Shown: positions 42,490 to 52,000 of the stretch, in pieces
Layout: each line of letters starts with the position of its first letter
Position numbering within the stretch: position 1 is the stretch's first letter
Assembly: GCA_002150815.3 (NCBI GenBank)
Contig: NDFF03000002.1
Coordinates: 124,001 to 188,000, forward strand
Direction: 5' to 3'
DNA: 64,000 nucleotides
Source: Grammothele lineata
Taxonomy: Eukaryota > Basidiomycota > Agaricomycetes > Polyporales > Polyporaceae
The notes under the pieces: generated by a model
The model's input: only the letters and a program-made list of their open reading frames with translations
Database searches by the model: none
Told to the model about the DNA's origin: nothing
Made by a program: the position numbers and the translations under genes

Positions 42490-43826
42490 ATATAGTAGCG
42501 GCAGGAGTGCGGAGGACGTCGACGCCGAGGAGGGAAGCGAAAGAAGTCGAAGATGAGAGAGAAGAAAAGCGGGGGAGGGAAAGGAGGGATGGGATGGCCT
42601 CACATGATGTTCACGAAAGATGCGTGTAGATTAAACGCCAGCTAGCGCTGTACACCACTCGGAGTCGGGGACTGGCGCTTGCCGCCGCTACGATGTGATA
42701 TAACGGGTCTGAGAAGCCTGTGGGACTCTGTCCGCATGATCACTTGCGATCTGCGAAGAGGGAATCGCACGCAGCAGGCCTCCTCTCCGATCGCAGCGGT
42801 CGATCCACCTTTGGGATTAGCGTCGTCTCCCTCCGAGCCCGCGCACTCCTTAAAGTTGCTTGGCCCTCCCCTCAGCCTTGTCCACACCATTCCGTATGAG
42901 ACCGATCGCCCCTCTTGACCCGTCACGTACCCTTTCACTCCCATGACCCTCTTACGCCGAAGCCTTCTAGCACGCCCCGCCCACCGAGCGCTGAGTTACG
43001 GCCCTAAGCAAGCCCTTCCGGACTAGATCGACGCTTCGCCCGCGCGCCTGCGGCGATAAGTACGCCATCTCGCCTCTGTTATCTTATCAGATCTAGCCAG
43101 AGCCTCCTGCGAAAGTGCTTACGCAGGCTTACGCTGGGGTTCGTCGTTCAGTGTTCCGCGAAGGGTTTCTTTCGCTCCGCATACAGCCTGAACGGTTCAC
43201 GAAATCGCCGCCGAGCCCACTTCAAGCGATTCCCCTGCCCCAACTTATCGATCCCAGTAGGCTTTGCGAATGAGCGTCGAGCTCTATGTCATGACAGTCA
43301 AGCTGGGCTTTATGCCATTTACGCCACGCAGCGGCAGTTTCACCCACAGCCTTAGGTGGTAGATACCAGAGGCGGCAAGAAGTTCCACTGAAAAGCCTTG
43401 AAGCTTCCGCATGAGACCGAAGAGGAACGATGCTACTGCCTCGAGCGCGAGCAAAACGGCCTTGGACTCGGTGCCAAGACGTTTTGGCCGGCCATGGGCG
43501 CGTTTCCTCAAAACAACTGTGTGTCTCTGTCCGGTTTGTTGACAGCCAAAACACGGGGTATAGTATGCAGATTTCCTGCGCTGTCGACTCTGGGATGGTA
43601 CATTTCAGAAGGGCGAGTCCGTACTAGTGGTGTCTCCGATTCCTTTGAGGGACCGACGGCCAACAACCTTTCCCCTCTGATATTACAAGCACCGCGGAAA
43701 TGGGAGGAGGTGTGATGCGTACGCTATATGTCGTACAGGTTCGGATTCAAGAGAGTGGTGAATTGAAACGAAGTTGAACTTGTACTCCACTAACATGATA
43801 AGGAATGCGTTTCCTTGAAGTGCATC
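42490..43826. other. Gene-poor region
   Basis: The first part may hold the promoter of the decayed EST1-like gene. No coding or RNA signal is seen until the tRNA. Confidence 0.5.
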
Positions 43827-43897
43827 GCATTAATGGGGTAGTGGTAACCTGGGTCGTTGCCATCGACCCGCCGGGGGTTCGATTCCCCCTTAATGCA
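43827..43897 (+). tRNA. tRNA-Gly (GCC)
   Basis: A 7-bp acceptor stem GCATTAA/TTAATGC is followed by discriminator A, a D-arm with AGTGGTA, and an anticodon stem GGGTCG/CGACCC around the loop TTGCCAT with anticodon GCC. The T-arm reads GGGGG-TTCGATT-CCCCC. There is no intron. GTGGTA and GGTTCGATTCC match the internal A and B boxes for RNA polymerase III. A short CTTTTG lies 25-30 nt downstream. Confidence 0.93.
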
Positions 43898-44200
43898 CTG
43901 CGCCGAAGTAGTAGGAACTTATGCTTTTGTGTGCCTCCCAGATTTTTACCTTCCTAAATCCAACCGGTTATACCAGAGAGGTTGCATTACGGTCCATCGA
44001 CGGTCTCCGACAGGACACAGTCCAGACATTCTCTATCCATACAAATTCCGTTGTACTATACATGAGAACGAACTTCCAATCTAACAGCGCCCCAGGGGGC
44101 CAGCATCTCTTCGCAAATTTAGATCTACCGTCTGCGATACACCTTCAACCATCGTACACACATCCATTCAAAGACCGGAAGCCACCGTTGCAGCGGTACT
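43898..44200. other. Intergenic
   Basis: 3' flank of the tRNA and of the GH15 gene; nothing recognised. Confidence 0.5.
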
Positions 44201-45523
44201 TCACGCCTTGAGCCGGCTCTGCATCCGCGAGAGGTTGTACGCGGCCGAGATGAGCGTGACGTGCCTGTGCGCATCCCCAACCAGTCAGCTTCGAAGCGCA
44301 CAAGCCGGTGAGAGCATGAAGGACGTACGTGAATCCTTGAACGGCGTTGCCCAGCCTGTGTGCGCGCGCGAGTCGCGATCAGCAAATAGTGCGCGGAGGA
44401 ACGGTGTACAGGAAAAGGAGGAGAGAGACGTACGCTTCGCCCGCGTCCGAGATCTCCTCGGTGCACAGTCCGAGGTGGTTCGTGTACTGCAGGAAGTCCT
44501 ACATCGTATACACGTGAGCAGGTACCACAGAGCTCATGCACACCTCGACGCACCTCGAACATCGCGACAGCACGCGCCTGCATCGCCCGGTCGTACTCGC
44601 CCGCGCGCGAGAGCGCCTCGATGCACCTATTCGACGCACGCGCGCAGTGGGCGGGACGGCGCGACGTTAGTGAATTTTAGTGAGTGCGAAGAGGAAAGGG
44701 AAGACGCCACCAGAGCGTGCAGAGGCAGAACGTGCCCTCTTCGCCGCCGACGCCGTCGTCCGTCTTCGATACGTCGTACCGGTACACCAGGCCCTACGAG
44801 AATAGAGGAGCGTTAGCAATACAAACAGACAGTCGCGTCGCGCGTACTTACGTTCGACGTCAAGCCGCCCCGCTCCGGAGTCTGGAGGATCGCGCGAAGC
44901 GTATTCAAGAACCTCGGGTCCGCCTGTCTCCCCATGCCGCCATCAGCCCCAACCACCATCCCATCAAAAAGGGTAAACGCACAGGGGTAGAGAAAAACAC
45001 AAGCGGCATGATGAGCAGCGCCGAGTCGAGTATATCCTTGTCCTCGTAGCTCTGCGCGAAGAAGCGCTTCTCGGGGTTCCACGCCTTCTGCATGATCTCT
45101 TCGTAAAGCGCGTCCCGCGCGTTGTACCACTCGTTCCGCCGCGGGCAGGGGAGGGAGCGTTTCTCCGCGAGGCGGATACCTGGGACACGGGCTGAGATGA
45201 AGGGTGATGGAGAGGGAATGGGAGTACGTACCGCGGTCGATGGCCACCCTGCGCGATGGGGTTCAGATGAACGCGCGAGCAAGCACGCTGAGGATATGGG
45301 CTGCGGACTCACCACATCATGACCTGGAGGAAAACGCGTAAGTTCTCAATACACAGACAGCACGCGTATGTAGCGAGAACATACCTTCGAATACTGCCAC
45401 GCGTCCAAGCTATCAGCATGACACATTCACAACCTCCAACGAAGGCTTACCGTAAAGTGCCTATGGCGGTTGCGAACTTCCCTGCGTCGGTCGTACGATC
45501 TCAGAAACCCTCTTCTCGATGAG
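44201..45523 (-). pseudogene. GH15 glycosidase, 3' part (split by LTR element)
   Basis: The minus strand carries small exons YSKVMMWVAIDR, then RLAEKRSLPCPRRNEWYNAR...FFAQSYEDKDILDSALLIMP, DPRFLNTLRAILQTPERGGL, FLQYTNHLGLCTEEISDAG and a last exon VTLISAAYNLSRMQSRLKA with TGA at 44203-44201. These are typical of the (alpha/alpha)6 barrel of glycoside hydrolase family 15 (glucoamylase/trehalase-like). The continuation lies beyond the retrotransposon at 55303-58242. The split almost certainly prevents a full-length product unless the whole element is spliced out. Confidence 0.8.
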
Positions 45524-45528
45524 CGTAA
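45524..45528. repeat. Target site duplication CGTAA (left)
   Basis: CGTAA directly precedes the left LTR and recurs at 55298-55302 directly after the right LTR. Confidence 0.95.
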
Positions 45529-45998
45529 TGTGAGGCCCGCGAGCGCTCGACGTCCGAGATTCGACCTTGAGAGGAGCGCGGACGAGATGTCGAGTGTCGA
45601 AGGGGGCCTAACGAGAGAGATGGGTCGGCACACGAGGGAGTGAGTAGGAAATCCTCGTATCCCGAGTTCTGAGTTCACCGGTACGATACAGGGGGTCTTA
45701 TATACTACTGAGGGTCAGCCACCCGAGAGGAACTGTATAGTACCAGGGAACTCCGAGGGACCAATGAGAAGACTAGAATAGAAGTACGAGAGAATGTAGA
45801 GTAAGATGAAACCAAAGGGGCTTGCGTGGCCTGGGGCTGACGCAAGCTAAAGAATGACAAAGCCGTAGGCAAGGGGTGACGCAAGCGCGAAGAGCTTGCG
45901 CAAGCCCGTAGCTACAAGGTACGGAGGACTCGATAGCACGAGGCTTCGGCTATCGATCCTGGACGCCTAAACGGGCAAGGTAAGCGCCTATCCTTACA
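45529..45998 (-). repeat. 3' LTR (470 bp)
   Basis: Direct copy of 54828-55297. On the element strand a TATATAAG promoter box lies at 45704-45697. It also contains several CTTGCG/CGCAAG motifs that can form short hairpins. Confidence 0.95.
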
Positions 45999-46008
45999 CT
46001 CGCCCTCC
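45999..46008 (-). promoter_or_regulatory. Polypurine tract
   Basis: The minus strand reads GGAGGGCGAG immediately before the 3' LTR, the expected priming site for plus-strand synthesis. Confidence 0.7.
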
Positions 46009-46067
46009 AGGACGCGTGCAAACGGGTCCTACTCACCCGCTTCCGCCGTCCGTTTCGGCGTCCGAAT

Positions 46068-49000
46068 TCAAATGTCCGGGCCGACGGTGTCATCGGTGAA
46101 GTGGAAGTCCTCGAGATGAGGGGGAGAGCTGCCCCGCCCGTTCGTTCCACGGCTGCCCGCCGCGGCGCCAGGCTCAGTCCCCGCCATAGGTACGTCCTCG
46201 TCCACGTTGATGACATCTGAGTGGAAATGTCCGCCAGTGACGTCAGACAACAGCTGCCGCAACATATCGCAAAGGATCCGCTCACCGCGAGCATCGTTCG
46301 TGTAAGTGCCCGCTTCGGAGGACCTGCCCCCACCAGAGCTGCCTGCAGCCGTGGCAAGTTCCTTGCGCCCGCGACGCTTCGTGCGGCGGCATCCGTGCTC
46401 AGACGACTGAGTGCCGTGACTGGCCTCGTTGTCGTCGGCGACGCGTCCGATGCGTCCTACAGCCGCCCCGGTATCAGCAGTCTGCGGAGACATCAAAGCA
46501 GGAGCCTGCTCACCAAGGAGCCCTCCTCGCCCACGACCTCTACCGCGCACGAAGGCCTTGCGACCGCGGCGCACCGAACCCGTGAAGTCATGGGCTACGG
46601 GCGCCGCTCCCCTGACTGCCACAGGAGGGCCCTGCGTGCGCGTAGTCATCTCCGCGAGGCGCAGCTCGTGACGCAGGAAGACGTCGAATGCGCCCGCGGT
46701 CATCGCGACATCCGGACCAGCGCGACCCGACGGTGCAGTCGGCATCCGCGCGTCCTGGTGGTGCACGCGAACCGGCGCCGGCGCGTAGCGGTTCTGTAAA
46801 CGGAACCAGTCCATGTACCCCCGAGGCGGCTCCCCAGGCCACGGTGCGTTGTGGAGCTGGTGAGCGACGAGACGTCCCGCGTACGTCTCACAAGCGACCC
46901 GCTCGTCAAGGGTAAGCGGCTCCCCGGCCGCGTGGTCTGGCATGCGAGTGAGGGCAGCAGAGGAGGGAGAGCGCGAAGTAAGATGCGTCGATCCCGCGTC
47001 CACCTCACCCCTTATATATACACTGCCCAGGCTAATTGCCCCGACCGCAACAGGTACCGGCTCACTGTCCCGCGCGTCCGTGGACCGCGCGGCAAGGCGG
47101 CCGACGTTCTGCACGCCGAGAGCCTCAAAGTATTCGCTCAAAGCTTGCAAGTGTTTGACATCCGCGTATGGAACCCAGGTAACGTCCCCAGTTGTCCACT
47201 GGACCTCAAATTCCGCATCTGATCCCTTACCCGAGTGCGATAGGATCCGATCTACAGCCCACTCCCTAGGGTGCTCGCCAAAGCCAGGTAACTGGTGAAA
47301 CTGGCGGCCCGGGAAGCGGCGGTCGTCGTTCGGGAAATGCGGCCGCAAGAGCGACGCGTGGAACGCGTTGTGCAGGCCCCGCGCACGCAATTCATCCGAC
47401 AACTCCAACTGGTACGTCGCGCCCTCGCTAAGTACCTTAGAGATGCGAAACGGGCCCAGGTATTTCGGCGCAAGCTTGCGCGCGCGCCCTTTGGGCAAGG
47501 CCAAGTTCTTCGTTGACAGATAGACAAAGTCTCCCTCCTGAAAACCGGCCGCCCGGCGGTGCCTGTTCGCGTGAGTGGTTTGGTTAACCCTTGCGGCGAT
47601 GATCGCGTCATGCGCGGTCATGATCGCCTCCTTCATCCGCTGGGCGAACGTCCGCACCCCAGGATATTCGCACTCGCTGGGCCATACAAGCGAGCGCGGC
47701 ATCTGGCCATAATTCAGGTAAAACGGTGAGAAACCTGTCGTCTCAGACCGTGCCATGTTCATAGCTAACTCAATCGCCGGGAGACGCTGTACCCAGTCCT
47801 TCTGGTCAGGCCGAACACACTGGCGCAGAAGCTGGGTCATCGTGCGGTTCGCCCTCTCCGTCGCGCCATCCGACTGGGGGTGATATGCTGACGAGAGGCG
47901 GAGTTCCGTCCCCAATAGCTCGTGCAAGCGGCGCCAGAACGTGCTAGTGAACAAGGTATCGCGATCGCTAATAATCCGCTCCGGCAGGCCGTGCAGCTTA
48001 TACACGTGCTCGAAGATCACCTCCGCCGTCTCCACCGCACCGTAAGTCTGCAGCGTTGGCACCAGATGTACCATTGACGTGAGCTGATCTATTATAACAC
48101 AGATCATGTCGAAAGAGCCGTGCCGATTTCCGGACGCCGGGAGCGGCCCCACAAAGTCAATGCCGATGTACTGCCATGGCCGCCTCGGTACCTGAAGCGG
48201 TTTCAGGAGGCCTAGAGGCCGCGCGGTTGCCGATTTCGTCGTCGCGCACACACTGCACGTCCGACAGTACGCTGCGACGTCTGAAACCATTGCAGGCCAC
48301 CAGACCTCCGCCCGCAAATATTCCAGGGTCTTGCGCGCCCCCAGATGCGCCAAGATGGAGTGCGCATGCCGCAGGAGGATCTCGCGTACCCGCCGAGTAC
48401 CTATCAAGACATCCGGGACACACAGTTGGTGCGCCCCCTCCGCCCGAACGTACAGTAAGCCGTCCTTATACGAGAATGCAGGATGCTCATCGATCTTATC
48501 CACGATGCGACGAAAATAAGTGTCGTCCGCATAGCGTCCGCGCAGGCCCTCCGGGAGCTCCATCCCCAGCTCGCTCGCGCTATCAAGCACGCTGGAAGGT
48601 ACGTTTATCCCGATCGCAGCCTGCGTGTCATCGTCCTGATCGCGTTCGGGGGAAATAATATCCATCAGCTCCGGAGACGCCCCGCCGGTTGCCCAGGCTG
48701 GTCCTTCGTCCAACAGCGCAGCCGCCTCTTCCTCAGAGGTGTCGCCGCCGCCCGGGGCCGCCGCGCTATCCTCAAGAGCCGGGTCGTCGTGCAATAGGCC
48801 CTCATGCATCGCGCGATAAGCTCCCGCTGCCTTGGGCTTAGCAGCCAATCGTGTCGACCGCCTCGGCTGGGGCTCGTCAACGATTGCTGCCGCTCCCGTG
48901 TATACGGGTCGGATAATATCCAGAACCCGCGCCACCGTTGGTACGCCACCACCGTCATCTCCCACAAACTCAGACTGCGCTCGTTCGATCCCAGCCGGCT

Positions 49001-52000
49001 CAGCACTGTAAATGCGTGACAGTGCATCCGCCAGCACGTTCGTTTCGCCTGGTATGTACTGCACGGAAAAATCAAATTCGTTAAGTACGTCTAGCCAACG
49101 GTTCTGACGACCGGACAGATCTTTCTGCGACATGAAATATTCAAGCGCCTTATGATCGGTACAGATACGAAACTTCGTTCCTAGCAGCAGCGGGCGAAAA
49201 CGCTTAAGGGACTCGACGATCGCCAGCAGCTCCTGCTCGTGCACGGGGTAATTCTGCTGTGCCGAGTTGAATTTTCCTGACCAGAAGGTAACCACGGCCG
49301 CCGTATTCAGGTCCTCGCCCTGGCTGATATACCCGCTCGCACCGGTCAGCGATGCATCAGTAACCAGGTTGATCGGTGGCGCACCTTCGGAATAGTCCAA
49401 CGCCACCCGCCTCCGGTTGCGAGCCTCGTGGACGGCCGCCTTGACTTGTTCGAATGCACGCTGGTGAGTGGCCGTCCAGTTCCAAGGTTTAGCCGTACTC
49501 GTCAGCGGAGCCAGGACACCCATCGGAACTCGAATACCGTCGCAGTCCTGCGCCAGGAACCCCACTGCGCCCAAGAAGCTGCTCAACAACGCCTTCGTCG
49601 TCGGCGTCTTCCAGTTCAAGACAGAATCGACCTTGTGCGGGTCCATCGCTATCCCACGTGAGTCGATCACATGCCCCAGAATCTTGAGCTTCTCTGCGAA
49701 GAAATTCATCTTATCTGCGCCCAGGAAGAACTTCTCGCGCCGAAGGACGTCAAAGACCATACGTACGTGTTTCATGTGGTCCTCTATTGTGTCCGAATAA
49801 ATCACAATGTCATCCAGGTAGACGTCCATGAAGACTCCAATATAGGGCGCAAAGATATGGTTCATAACTGTCTGGTACGTCGTTGGGCCGTTCACGTCAC
49901 CCTGTTGCAAAACGAGACTGACCATTGTCCCATCCGGCGTTGTAAATAGAGTTCGAGGCACATGCTCCGGCACCACACGGATCTGCTCGTAGGCATCTTT
50001 CCCGTCAATGATGCTTCTGTACTTATGCTTTACGACGTTCCGCAGGATCCCTTCTATGTCCGGCAACGGTGCGGACAGCTTATGCGTGTTAGCGTTCTGC
50101 TGACGCTTGTCCACCACTGTGCGCAGACGCAAAATCCCGTCCTCCCGAGCCGGCTTCGGAATCATGAGCATAGGCGACGAGTTCACCCCAGCAGCGAGCT
50201 GCCACCTGCCAGATTCGAGGTACGCCTTCTTCTTCTCATGCCAGAGCGGCCTTAGAGCGTCGGGACATTTTGACGGACGCCATGAATAGACCTTAGTCTC
50301 ATCAATCAAGGGAATCGTGTGGTTGACATCCCGCAGCGGGGGCAGCGCGGCGCGCGCCCCATCTTGACATAAGTCCTCCGCTTCATGTGCCAGCTGCGCT
50401 CGTAACTCATCCAGACTCTCCTCCAGCAGTTTTGCTGCAGCCGACAAGATTACGGCCGTGTCTTCTCCATCCTGGATGGGAAGAGGCGCCGCCGATCCGA
50501 CTACGACTCGCGTTGGATTCAGTCCCGAGATGACTCGATGCTGGTATATAAAAGGTGTGCCCAGGATCATATCATAGTTATCCAGGTTCGCCACATCGAA
50601 CCGCTTACGACAGCTTATTTCCTGGTAGGAGAAGTCGACTGTCGTGCAGCAATTAATCTTGGAACGTGACCCATGGACCGCGAGCTGTACCGGTAAGGGT
50701 TTCTCAAGATACTCCTTCTGTAAAGAGAGCTGATCGACGAGCGTCGTAGATACAAAATCCGCCATGGAACCACTGTCGAGGAGGGCCCGCACGGGCTGCC
50801 CGTTCACTTCGACAGCTATAACGATTGGTCGGGGCATCACACGCGTATAATCGGTCGTGCGCATTGCATTCCGCTCGACCCCCGGTACAGCGTTACTAGG
50901 TATGTCCTTAGACTTCCCCTTCCGCGCTCGTCGGGGCCGCGCGCCGCACATCATGACATGCTGACGGCGCGCGCGACGTTCCTCAACCTCGCGTACGTAC
51001 TCCATCAGGTCCTGCACGCTCCACCACTGCATGTGGTCCAAGACGATGTCTCGAAGGGCGAAATTCGCCGCCTGAAGCTGCTGGTGGGTGATGAGATAGT
51101 TGACCCCACTCAGTGCGAAGGTAAGCACGTACCCGTCGTCCTCGAGCCAAACTCTGATGATTTCACTCCAGTCAGTGTCATCGCCGTACTCCTCACGGAG
51201 GATGAGATCGACATGTGCCCGTATCCAGTGCAGGGCGGGGTACGACTCGTCAGGTGCGTCGCCTTGCGGAAATCGCATCCCTTGGTCTTCGCGCGATGCG
51301 CGCGAGACCCAGTCGAGCCATGTAGCCCTCACGGTACGTTGCACATCCCAAGAATCGTCGTCCAGCTGAGCTCTGCTGACGCGATACTCACTCACCCAGC
51401 CCGCGCGTGCCTCGGAGTCGTGTACTATGAAGGCGCGCTCCTCTGGGAGCTCCTCAACGAGGAAGCGTAGGTACGTGTCTGCGTCCGTCGCGCTCCTCGC
51501 GAAGTAACTCACGAAGAGGGCCTCTAAGTACTCCTCGCAGTCGCGCGCGTGCGCGCGCGCCCATACGCCCTCCGGCGCACTCGGACGAGTCTCCTCGATC
51601 CACGCGCTCAGCCAGCGACGCGCGTGGAAGTCAAGCTCGTACACGTCCGTGCGCGCGATGACGCGCGACTCGCCTGTAGTCTGTAAGCGCACTCTATACC
51701 CCCCTGGGTCGCGCTCGACGTTGACCAAGGCGTTGCGCTCCTCCGCAGACAGATCTGGGAACTCGCGCTCGAGCTGCTGCGCGAACAGCGCCCTCAGCCA
51801 GAATATTGCAGGAAGGTCGCGATCATGCGTTTCGCCGGGAGGGAAGGCATGGCCCCACATGGGGTTCCCTTCAAAACGTATGTAGTCGTTCCATCCCTCC
51901 TGGAGCATGTCCTCTATTGACCAGGTCGGATCATCTAGCTGTGCTCGTGTCACCACCCACTCCGCGACGTGCCACGGCGGCGCGAGCATGTCCACGACCT

